DNA from: DATCLS01 sp035296625
GTDB lineage: Bacteria > Actinomycetota > Acidimicrobiia > Acidimicrobiales > VFJN01
DNA: 10,545 nt
Direction of reading: 5' to 3'
NCBI GenBank assembly: GCA_035296625.1
Contig: DATHAO010000007.1
Location: 1-10,545, forward strand
Within the stretch, counting starts at the first letter, position 1. The number at the start of each line of letters is the position of its first letter. The position numbers were made by a program, and so were the translations under genes. Below are positions 1 to 5,703 of the stretch, in pieces. The notes under the pieces were generated by a model that did not search any database, was not told the DNA's origin, and saw only the letters and a program-made list of their open reading frames with translations.

Positions 1-170
1 GCCGCCACGACCCCCGCCTGCTGCTGCTCGCGGCCTACTCGATGGTCACGGGCCTGGCGACGGAGGTGGAGGTGCTGCGGGCCTTCGGGGAGGAGCCGAC
101 GCTCGCCTCGCTCGTCCGCCGGCGGGACGAGCTGCTGGCGCTGCTGCGGGCGGCGCTCGTCACGCCCTGA
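1..170 (+). CDS. TetR-family transcriptional regulator, C-terminal fragment
   Basis: The 5' part lies outside the window. The frame starting at base 3 is open to a TGA at 168-170 and gives 55 residues. They form two amphipathic helices: DPRLLLLAAYSMVTGLATEV, then a segment containing EVLRAFGEEP and VRRRDELLALLRAAL. This pattern resembles the C-terminal ligand-binding and dimerisation helices of many actinobacterial TetR-type repressors. The DNA-binding helix-turn-helix would be in the missing N-terminal part, so the family call rests on tail similarity only. Its target and ligand cannot be inferred. The stop is 18 bp from the end of the convergent ddl gene, with no room for a hairpin terminator between them. 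It could instead be another all-helical regulator. Confidence 0.55.
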   Translation, partial: RHDPRLLLLAAYSMVTGLATEVEVLRAFGEEPTLASLVRRRDELLALLRAALVTP

Positions 171-188
171 CGCGGGTTGGGTGAGGGA

Positions 189-1268
189 TCAGCGCTTGGT
201 GGACAGGCGGCTGCGGCGCTCGTGGCGCTCGACGGCCAGCCGCACCAGCTCGTCGATGAGGTCGGGGTAGGAGAGGCCGGTCGCCTCCCACATCTTCGGG
301 TACATCGAGTAGGGCGTGAACCCGGGGATCGTGTTCAGCTCGTTGACGAGGAAGCCCCGGCCGCCGGGCTCGTAGAAGAAGTCGACGCGGGCCATGCCCT
401 CGCAGCGCATCGCCCGGTAGGCCTCCACGGCCATCGCGCGCACCCGGGCGGTCCCCTCGTCGCCGAGCGGGGCGGGGATGATCAGGTCGCAGGTGCCGTC
501 TACGTACTTGTCCTCGTAGTCGTAGAACTCGTGGCTCGACACGATCTCGCCGGGCAGCGACGCCCGGGGTGCGCGGTTGCCGAGCACGGCGACCTCGATC
601 TCGCGCCCGGTCACGCCCTCCTCGATCATCACCACCTCGTCGTAGCTGGCGGCCAGGGCGAGGGCCTCGTCGAGGCCGGCCGGCTCGGTGACCTTCGACA
701 CGCCCACCGACGAGCCGAGGTTCGCCGGCTTCACGAACAGCGGGTAGGGGAGCCCGGCGGCGGCCACGGCCTCCGCGGCCCGGTCGAGCTCGTCGTCGCG
801 CAGGGCAACCCACCGCACCTGCGGGAGGCCGTTGACCGCCAGCACCTGCTTGGCCGTGGGCTTGTCCATGCAGAGGGCCGACGAGAGCACGCCGGCCCCC
901 ACGTAGGGCACGCCGGCCAGCTCGAGCAGTCCTTGCACCGTGCCGTCCTCGCCCCGGGTGCCGTGCAGCAGCGGCAGCACCACCACGGGCTGGTCCGCGA
1001 TCGCCGGGGCCACGGCCGGAAGGGGCTCGATCGCCGTGCCTCGGGCGTCGAGCCGGCCGGGCAACTCGGCCGCGCCCCGGGACAGCGCGGCGGCGGCCTC
1101 ATCGGCCTGCACCCACGTGCCCTCCGGCGTGATGCCGACGGGCACGAGGTCGTAGCGACGGGGGTCGGCGGCGCGCAGCACGTGCGCGGCGGTCACGCAC
1201 GACACCTCATGCTCGGCGGACTGACCGCCGAAGAGGACGACGAGCCGGACGCGGTCGGGCGTGGTCAT
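189..1268 (-). CDS. ddl: D-alanine--D-alanine ligase
   Basis: Cytoplasmic ATP-grasp ligase that joins two D-alanines into the dipeptide used by MurF. The product is 359 residues, normal for longer Ddl enzymes. Visible motifs: FGGQSAEHEVS near residues 13-23, including the conserved Glu; HGTRGEDGTVQG at 102-113; MDKPTAK at 134-140; FVKPANLGSSVGVSK at 178-192, the ATP-grasp lysine and serine loop; YDYEDKY at 249-255; and NELNTIPGFTPYSMYP at 309-324, with metal-binding Glu and Asn. The tyrosine ending YDYEDKY is the residue associated with D-Ala-D-Ala rather than D-Ala-D-lactate synthesis, so vancomycin-resistance-type specificity is not expected. The ATG at 1268 was chosen because homology begins right after it (MTTPDRVRLVVLFGG). 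The frame stays open to 1520, but that extension is low-complexity and would run antisense through the murF start. No Shine-Dalgarno is visible. It diverges from murF. Confidence 0.96.
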   Translation of the reverse strand: MTTPDRVRLVVLFGGQSAEHEVSCVTAAHVLRAADPRRYDLVPVGITPEGTWVQADEAAAALSRGAAELPGRLDARGTAIEPLPAVAPAIADQPVVVLPLLHGTRGEDGTVQGLLELAGVPYVGAGVLSSALCMDKPTAKQVLAVNGLPQVRWVALRDDELDRAAEAVAAAGLPYPLFVKPANLGSSVGVSKVTEPAGLDEALALAASYDEVVMIEEGVTGREIEVAVLGNRAPRASLPGEIVSSHEFYDYEDKYVDGTCDLIIPAPLGDEGTARVRAMAVEAYRAMRCEGMARVDFFYEPGGRGFLVNELNTIPGFTPYSMYPKMWEATGLSYPDLIDELVRLAVERHERRSRLSTKR

Positions 1269-1276
1269 GGCGGGCG

Positions 1277-1282
1277 AGCGTA
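1277..1282 (-). promoter_or_regulatory. Possible -10 element for a leaderless ddl transcript
   Basis: On the - strand the hexamer TACGCT fits the actinobacterial TAnnnT pattern. It sits 8 nt before the ddl ATG, which would place the transcription start at or next to the start codon. This agrees with the absence of a Shine-Dalgarno. No convincing -35 box was found in the GC-rich sequence upstream, so the call is tentative. Confidence 0.25.
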
Positions 1283-1283
1283 C

Positions 1284-1322
1284 CGGCGGGGGCCGGCCCG
1301 CCGGGACCACCGGCCCCCGCCG
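1284..1322. repeat. Perfect 13-bp inverted repeat between ddl and murF
   Basis: The arm CGGCGGGGGCCGG at 1284-1296 is matched exactly by its reverse complement at 1310-1322, with a 13-nt spacer. It lies in the divergent ddl/murF gap, just upstream of the suggested ddl -10. It could be a protein-binding dyad acting on both promoters, or a hairpin in a murF leader transcript. High GC raises the chance of such arms, but a perfect 13-bp match in a 127-bp gap is notable. No regulator can be named. Confidence 0.6.
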
Positions 1323-1395
1323 CCCCGGCCGGCCATCGCGGTCCGGATCGGGTCGGGCGCGGGGCGGTGCCGGCAGAGCGCGAAGATGCCCGGTC

Positions 1396-2775
1396 GTGGA
1401 GCTGCGCACCAGTGATGTCGCCCGCGTCACCGGCGGTCGGGCGGAAGGACCCGACGTAACCGTCGACGGCGCGGCGATCGACTCGCGGTCGGTGGGCGGC
1501 CGCGAGCTGTTCGTGCCCATTGTCGCCGAGCGCGACGGGCACGACTTCGTGCCCGCGGCGGTGGCCGGCGGCGCGCCCGCCTACCTGACGCACCGAGGGC
1601 CCCTCCCGGGCGCCCAGGCCACGGCCGTCACCGTGGCCGACACCACCGCGGCGTTCGAGGCGCTGGCCCGCCACGCCCGCTCGCTGCTGCCCGACCGGGT
1701 CGTGGGCGTCACGGGGTCCGTCGGCAAGACCAGCGTGAAGGACCTGCTCGCCGCCGTGCTCGCCGAGCGGTGGCGTACGTCGGCCAGCGTGCGGTCGTTC
1801 AACAACGAGCTCGGCGTGCCGCTCACGCTGCTGAACGCGCCGACCGGCACGGAGGCGCTGGTGGTCGAGATGGGGGCGCGCGGCGTGGGTCACGTGAAGG
1901 CGCTGTGCGACCTGGCGGCCCCGACCGTGGGCGTCGTGACCCGGGTCGCGGCCGTGCACACCGAGCTCTTCGGCACGATCGACGACGTGGCCCGCGCCAA
2001 GGGCGAGCTGGTCGAGGCGCTGCCCACCACGGGCGTCGCCGTCCTCAACGCGGACGACCCCAGGGTGGCGGCGATGGCCAACCGCACCCCGGCGCGCGTC
2101 CTCACGTTCGGACTTGAGCCGGCCGGGGGCCGTAGGGCCGGGGCCGCCCGACCCGCCGGCTCCGCCGGGGCCGCCGCGCCCGCCGACGTGCGCGCCGAGG
2201 ACGTGCGCCTCGACGGCGACCTCCGGCCCCGCTTCCGCCTCGTCACGCCCGACGGGACCGCGGAGGTGTCCCTCGAGGTGCGCGGCATCCACATGGTGGG
2301 CAACGCGCTGGCGGCGGCGGCCGCCGCCCTGGCCTGCGACGTCGCCGTCGATGCCGTGGCCGCCGGGCTGGCGGCAGCGCGCCTGTCCCCCTGGCGCATG
2401 GAGCTGGGAGTGCTGCCCTCGGGCGCACGCGTGCTGAACGACGCCTACAACGCCAACCCCACGTCCATGGCCGCCGCCCTGCGCGCCCTGGCGGCGCTGC
2501 CCGGGCGCCGGCGGGTGGCGGTGCTCGGCGTGATGGCCGAGCTCGGCCCGGCGGCGGCCCAGGAGCACAAGGCCGTCGGCGCCCTGGCCCGGGACCTCGG
2601 CATCGAGATCGTCGCCGTCGGCACCGGCGACTACGGCGGCGCCGTCGTGGCCGGTGACGAGCCGGCCGCGGTGGCCGCCGCCCTGGGTCCGCTAAGCGAC
2701 GGCGACGTCGTGCTGCTCAAGGGCAGCCGGGTCGCCGGCCTCGAACGGGTCGCCGCCCTGCTCGCCGGCGACTGA
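1396..2775 (+). CDS. murF: UDP-N-acetylmuramoyl-tripeptide--D-alanyl-D-alanine ligase
   Basis: Cytoplasmic Mur ligase that adds D-Ala-D-Ala to UDP-MurNAc-tripeptide, the last cytoplasmic step of the pentapeptide. The product is 459 residues, typical for MurF. Domain order: N-terminal substrate domain with AIDSRSVGGRELFVP at 27-41; central ATPase with GVTGSVGKTS at 104-113 (P-loop), FNNELGVPLTLL at 135-146, VEMGA at 157-161 and AKGEL at 201-205, whose Lys is the usual carbamylated position; C-terminal domain with WRMEL at 333-337, DAYNANPTSM at 349-358, LGVMAELG at 377-384 and LKGSR at 441-445. DAYNANP is a MurF signature and separates it from MurE and MurC. The GTG at 1396 starts just before the first conserved residues; the frame is open further upstream but only with low-complexity sequence. 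No clear Shine-Dalgarno. An Ala/Gly/Pro-rich insert occupies about residues 242-263. No mraY or other dcw-cluster gene follows. Confidence 0.95.
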   Translation: MELRTSDVARVTGGRAEGPDVTVDGAAIDSRSVGGRELFVPIVAERDGHDFVPAAVAGGAPAYLTHRGPLPGAQATAVTVADTTAAFEALARHARSLLPDRVVGVTGSVGKTSVKDLLAAVLAERWRTSASVRSFNNELGVPLTLLNAPTGTEALVVEMGARGVGHVKALCDLAAPTVGVVTRVAAVHTELFGTIDDVARAKGELVEALPTTGVAVLNADDPRVAAMANRTPARVLTFGLEPAGGRRAGAARPAGSAGAAAPADVRAEDVRLDGDLRPRFRLVTPDGTAEVSLEVRGIHMVGNALAAAAAALACDVAVDAVAAGLAAARLSPWRMELGVLPSGARVLNDAYNANPTSMAAALRALAALPGRRRVAVLGVMAELGPAAAQEHKAVGALARDLGIEIVAVGTGDYGGAVVAGDEPAAVAAALGPLSDGDVVLLKGSRVAGLERVAALLAGD

Positions 2776-2837
2776 CCGCCCCTCGCGCCGGTCCGGCCCG
2801 TCAGCCCCGCTCCGCCGCGGTCCGCCCGGATACGTCG

Positions 2838-2881
2838 CGGTCCGGCGTGGGCGCGCCGCCGGTGCCGACACCGCCGGACCG
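2838..2881. terminator. Candidate hairpin terminator between convergent murF and MFS genes
   Basis: The arm CGGTCCGGCG at 2838-2847 pairs perfectly with CGCCGGACCG at 2872-2881. The 24-nt loop holds smaller self-complementary stretches: GGCGCGCC at 2850-2857 and CGGTG/CACCG at 2860-2864 and 2869-2873. It lies 63 bp after the murF stop, in the gap where two convergent transcripts should end. There is no T-run on either side, which is common for actinobacterial terminators but weakens the call. Confidence 0.35.
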
Positions 2882-2885
2882 GCCG

Positions 2886-2942
2886 CGCGATCAGGCCGCC
2901 TGGCGCCGGCCCGAACCCGGACGGGCCGCGATCAGGCCGCCT
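2886..2942. repeat. 16-bp direct repeat spanning the MFS stop codon
   Basis: CGCGATCAGGCCGCCT occurs at 2886-2901 and again at 2927-2942, 41 bp apart start to start. The right copy contains the MFS stop codon and its last codons. The left copy repeats this context just beyond the gene. Because 41 is not a multiple of 3, the copies lie in different frames. A small tandem duplication with divergence between the copies would explain it. Confidence 0.6.
2907..2928 (-). terminator. Candidate terminator hairpin after the MFS gene
   Basis: Read on the - strand, CGGCCCG pairs with CGGGCCG across an 8-nt loop, starting 3 nt after the MFS stop codon. This gives a compact 7-bp all-GC stem. No T-tract follows, so a role in termination is inferred from position and stem strength only. 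It lies between the two copies of the 16-bp repeat, overlapping the right copy by 2 bp. Confidence 0.4.
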
Positions 2943-4242
2943 TGGCCTCGAGCCGGGCCGGGTGGGCGACCTCGGGGGCGTGCAGGCGGGCGTAGCCGGC
3001 GAGGCCGAGGGCCCACGCCGCGCCGACGAGCAGCACGGTCGTGACCGAGGTCGCCTCGATGAGGGGACCAGCGACCAGGTTGCCGAGCGGCACCATTCCG
3101 CCGAAGCCCATGATCCACAGTGCGGTGACCCGGCCCCGCTCGGCGTTGCTGACCCGCTGCTGGATCACCGTCGACAACGACGTGATCATGCAGAAGTACG
3201 TGAAGCCGACGACGAGCACACCGGGGTAGGCGGGGCCGGGCGACCGGAGCAGCGAGTACACGGCCAGGGCCACGGCGAAGGCCACGAGCGAGACCCGGGC
3301 CACCCGAGCCCGCGGGAAGCGGTGCAGCACGGTGCCGACGGCGAGGGCGCCGGTGACGCCGCCGATGCCGAGGCAGGCGTACAGCGCCCCGTACGAGCTG
3401 GACCGCTCGTCGATGCCCAGGTTCCGGTCCGCGACGACCGGGAACTGGCCGATGAAGGTGAGCGACACCAGCGAGAACGTCACGATCGTGACCAGGCTGC
3501 GCCGGATGACCTGGTCGCGGCGGGCGATGGCGAAGCCGGAGGTGAACCGGCGCAGGCCGCGCTCGCCGCCCGTGGCCACCGGCGGCGGGAGCTTCAGCGT
3601 CATCACCGCGCCGATGATGAACAGGTAGCTGATGCCGTTGGCGACGAACACCGACGGGGCGCCGAGCAGCGAGTCGAGGAACGCGCCGATGACCGGCCCG
3701 ATGACCCGCGAGGCGTTCATCTGCACGGAGTTGAGCGAGATGGCGCCGGGGAGGTCGTCGGGGCCGACGAGCTGGGGGAGCGTGGCGGCGTACGCGGGCG
3801 CGAACAGGGCCTGGCCCACGCCGATGGCGAACACGACGCCCACGAGGAGCACCCGGTTCGGCTCCTCGGGGGCGACGACGGCGGCAAGCACGAAGGACAG
3901 GACGAGCTGGGTGGCGGCCACGATGCCGATCAGGCGGCGCCGGTCGACGGTGTCGACGAGCACGCCGCCCACGACGGAGAGCAGCAGCAGCGGGCCGAGC
4001 TGCGCGAAGACGACGATGCCGACGAACGTCGACGACCCGGTGAGGTCGTAGGCGATCGCGCCCAGCACGACGTTCTGCATCCACGTGCCGATGTTCGACA
4101 GGAACGCCCCGTAGAACAGCCGGCGGAACACGGGGTAGCGGAGAGCCGCTCGGGCCGAACCGGGGGCGATCTCGCCGTCGCCGTCGACCATGGCGTCGGA
4201 GGCGACGGCGACGCCGCCGTCGGTTGACCGGGGGGAGTCCAT
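2932..4242 (-). CDS. MFS transporter, EntS/MFS_3-like exporter
   Basis: Integral membrane protein of the major facilitator superfamily, 436 residues, with about 10-12 hydrophobic helices. After a hydrophilic N-tail (1-36) it opens with ALRYPVFRRLFYGAFLSNIGTW, written here as RYPVFRRLFYG plus AFLSNIGTWMQN, the usual start of the MFS_3 (enterobactin-exporter-like) group. Motif A appears as GGVLVDTVDRRRL at 92-104. Loop 4-5 has PDDLPGAISLNS at 161-172. The second-half equivalent NAERGRVTALW is at 366-376. These proteins usually export small molecules by proton exchange, but the substrate cannot be told. The ATG at 4242 was taken; an internal ATG at 4191 (residue 18) is possible because the first 17 residues are not conserved-looking. 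It lies 108 bp downstream of ald on the same strand, so co-transcription is possible, though the gap holds its own promoter-like sequence and inverted repeats. Confidence 0.88.
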   Translation of the reverse strand: MDSPRSTDGGVAVASDAMVDGDGEIAPGSARAALRYPVFRRLFYGAFLSNIGTWMQNVVLGAIAYDLTGSSTFVGIVVFAQLGPLLLLSVVGGVLVDTVDRRRLIGIVAATQLVLSFVLAAVVAPEEPNRVLLVGVVFAIGVGQALFAPAYAATLPQLVGPDDLPGAISLNSVQMNASRVIGPVIGAFLDSLLGAPSVFVANGISYLFIIGAVMTLKLPPPVATGGERGLRRFTSGFAIARRDQVIRRSLVTIVTFSLVSLTFIGQFPVVADRNLGIDERSSSYGALYACLGIGGVTGALAVGTVLHRFPRARVARVSLVAFAVALAVYSLLRSPGPAYPGVLVVGFTYFCMITSLSTVIQQRVSNAERGRVTALWIMGFGGMVPLGNLVAGPLIEATSVTTVLLVGAAWALGLAGYARLHAPEVAHPARLEAKAA

Positions 4243-4349
4243 GACCGCTCAATCATTGCCCGGGCTAACGATTTTCCCAAGCTGGATCCGCACTCGATCT
4301 CGCCGCAGTGAGCGGTCCGTGCTCGGGCGGAGGGCGGGCGTGTGCGGCG
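4243..4349 (-). repeat. Two interleaved inverted repeats upstream of the MFS start
   Basis: In the - strand transcript the order is CGCCGCA (4349-4343), GACCGCTCA (4317-4309), TGCGGCG (4307-4301), TGAGCGGTC (4251-4243). Arms one and three pair perfectly over 7 bp. Arms two and four pair perfectly over 9 bp. The last arm abuts the MFS ATG at 4242 and holds the only purine-rich stretch there. The pairings cross one another, as in a pseudoknot or a two-state leader. A regulatory role is inference. Confidence 0.4.
4252..4280 (-). promoter_or_regulatory. Possible promoter of the MFS gene
   Basis: On the - strand TTGGGA (4280-4275) and AATGAT (4257-4252) are separated by exactly 17 bp, resembling -35 and -10 boxes. 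Transcription would start about 4245, giving a nearly leaderless message for the ATG at 4242. The -10 match is imperfect because it lacks the leading T. Confidence 0.3.
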
Positions 4350-4350
4350 C

Positions 4351-5490
4351 TCAGGCGGCGTCGAAGGCGTCGAGCGCGTCCGCCAAGGACGTGTGCTCGC
4401 GACCCAGCGAGCTGGCCACGGCCTCGTGGGTGACCGCCCCGGCCAGCGTGTTCACGCCGAGCGCCAGGGCCGGGTCGTGCGCACAGGCCTCGCGCAGGCC
4501 GCGGGTGGCGAGGGCGCGCACGTAGGGCAGCGTGGCATTCGTCAACGCGTACGTCGAGGTGTGCGGCACGGCGCCCGGCATGTTGCCGACGGCGTAGTGG
4601 ACGACACCGTGGCGCTCGAAGACCGGCGCGTCGTGCGTCGTCTCGTGCATGCCCTCGATGCAGCCGCCCTGGTCGATCGCGACGTCGACGAGCACGCTCC
4701 GGGCCGCCATGCCCCGGATCATGTCCTCGGTCACGACCGTCGGCGCCCGGCCGCCGGGGACGAGCACCGCTCCGATGACGAGGTCCGCGTCGGCGACCGC
4801 GCGCTCGACCGAGCCCCGGTTCGAGGCGAGCGTGAGGATGCGGCCCCGGTGGATCTGGTCGACCCACCGCAGCCGGTCGAGGCTCTTGTCGAGCAGGACG
4901 ACCTCGGCCTCCATCCCCGCGGCGATCCACGCCGCGTTCCAGCCGACGTTGCCGGCGCCGACGACCACGACCCGGGCCGGCCGCACGCCGGGCACGCCGC
5001 CCAGCAGCACGCCGCGCCCACCGGCCTCGCGCTCGAGGTAGTGGGCACCGACCTGGGTGGCCATGCGCCCGGCGACCTCGCTCATGGGAGCGAGCAGGGG
5101 CAGCTCGCCGCCCGGTAGCTGCACGGTCTCGTAGGCCACGCCGGGCGTGCCGGCGGCGGTGAGCGCCTCGGCCACCTCGGGATACGCGGCGAGGTGCAGG
5201 AACGTGAAAAGCACCTGGTCGCGGCGCAGCAGAGTCAGCTCATCGGCCTGGGGTTCCTTCACCTTGCAGATCAGGTCCGCCTCGGCCCACACGTCCGAGG
5301 CGGCGCCGGCGATGCGGGCGCCTGCCCGGGCGTAGTGGTCGTCAGGGATCGACGAGTGCTCGCCAGCGCCCGCCTCCACCAGGACGCTGACGCCGTGCTG
5401 TACGAGCTCCCGCACGCCGTCGGGGGTGATCGCCACCCGGTTCTCGTTGTTCTTGACCTCTGTCGGGACCCCGACGCTCAGCAGACCCAC
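4351..5490 (-). CDS. ald: Alanine dehydrogenase
   Basis: NAD-dependent L-alanine dehydrogenase: reversible oxidative deamination of L-alanine to pyruvate and ammonium, in the cytoplasm. With the GTG start at 5490 it has 379 residues, against about 371 for well-known Ald proteins. Catalytic positions follow the Mycobacterium tuberculosis enzyme with an offset of three: Arg18 in NENRVAITP, Lys78 in KVKEP, His99 in FTFLHLAA, Asp273 in VDVAIDQGG. The nucleotide-binding loop is VVVVGAGNVGWNAA at 174-187. APMSEVAGRMA at 134-144 and NMPGAVPHTSTYALTNAT at 303-320 are strong family signatures. The GTG at 5490 was preferred over one at 5517 because homology starts at VGVPTEVKNN and a weak GGTGGAAG ribosome-binding site lies 10-17 nt upstream of 5490. 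Loss of function is unlikely since every key residue is present. It diverges from the tRNA gene and precedes the MFS gene. Confidence 0.95.
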   Translation of the reverse strand: MGLLSVGVPTEVKNNENRVAITPDGVRELVQHGVSVLVEAGAGEHSSIPDDHYARAGARIAGAASDVWAEADLICKVKEPQADELTLLRRDQVLFTFLHLAAYPEVAEALTAAGTPGVAYETVQLPGGELPLLAPMSEVAGRMATQVGAHYLEREAGGRGVLLGGVPGVRPARVVVVGAGNVGWNAAWIAAGMEAEVVLLDKSLDRLRWVDQIHRGRILTLASNRGSVERAVADADLVIGAVLVPGGRAPTVVTEDMIRGMAARSVLVDVAIDQGGCIEGMHETTHDAPVFERHGVVHYAVGNMPGAVPHTSTYALTNATLPYVRALATRGLREACAHDPALALGVNTLAGAVTHEAVASSLGREHTSLADALDAFDAA

Positions 5491-5540
5491 CGCGGGCAGT
5501 CTTCCACCACGTCCCACCCGGCGGGAACGACCCCCGCCTC

Positions 5541-5550
5541 CTGCTATGGT
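5541..5550 (+). promoter_or_regulatory. Probable extended -10 promoter of tRNA-Val
   Basis: TGCTATGGT (5542-5550) matches an extended -10 (TGn followed by TAnnnT). It ends 11 bp before the tRNA 5' end, so transcription would begin a few bases upstream of the mature tRNA. No good -35 is seen 17 bp upstream, as expected for an extended -10 promoter. It lies in the 71-bp gap shared with the divergent ald gene. Confidence 0.45.
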
Positions 5551-5561
5551 TCTCCGTCCCC

Positions 5562-5635
5562 GGGCGTATAGCTCAGCTGGTTAGAGCGCACGCTTCACAC
5601 GCGTGAGGTCACAGGTTCGAGTCCTGTTACGCCCA
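5562..5635 (+). tRNA. tRNA-Val (anticodon CAC)
   Basis: A complete cloverleaf of 74 nt without an encoded CCA tail. Acceptor stem GGGCGTA (5562-5568) pairs with TACGCCC (5628-5634), followed by discriminator A at 5635. The D-arm is GCTC/GAGC around the AGCTGGTTA loop. The anticodon arm is CACGC/GCGTG with loop TTCACAC, giving anticodon CAC at 5596-5598, which reads GUG valine codons. The T-arm is ACAGG/CCTGT with the TTCGAGT loop. All stems are perfectly paired and there is no intron. GUG should be one of the most used valine codons in a genome this GC-rich. Confidence 0.97.
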
Positions 5636-5703
5636 CAGGTACGTGGTGCAAGTGCTGGGGTCACCACCGGGCGGTGGCCGACATCCATCGGCTCCTCGTG
5701 GGT

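Noticed and set aside
189..1268. Ddl as a D-Ala-D-lactate (vancomycin-resistance-type) ligase
   Set aside because: The YDYEDKY tyrosine typical of D-Ala-D-Ala ligases is present and there are no vanH or vanX neighbours.
177..1415. Long + strand open frame antisense to ddl
   Set aside because: It is Gly/His/Arg/Val-rich with no family motifs and lies exactly over the well-supported ddl; it is a mirror of GC-biased codons.
1207..2568. Long - strand open frame over murF
   Set aside because: Composition is His/Gly/Arg-rich without motifs, and murF on + has every Mur-ligase signature.
2891..4252. 453-residue - strand frame overlapping the MFS gene
   Set aside because: It is Arg/Pro-rich and lacks membrane helices, while the 2932-4242 frame gives a clear MFS protein.
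5610..5635. Attachment site at the tRNA-Val 3' end marking an integrated element
   Set aside because: No second copy of the tRNA 3' sequence and no integrase or phage gene is seen in the window.
5664..5677. CCACC-GGGC-GGTGG hairpin between the tRNA and the acylase as a terminator
   Set aside because: Only 5 bp of stem with no T-run; too weak to call in GC-rich sequence.
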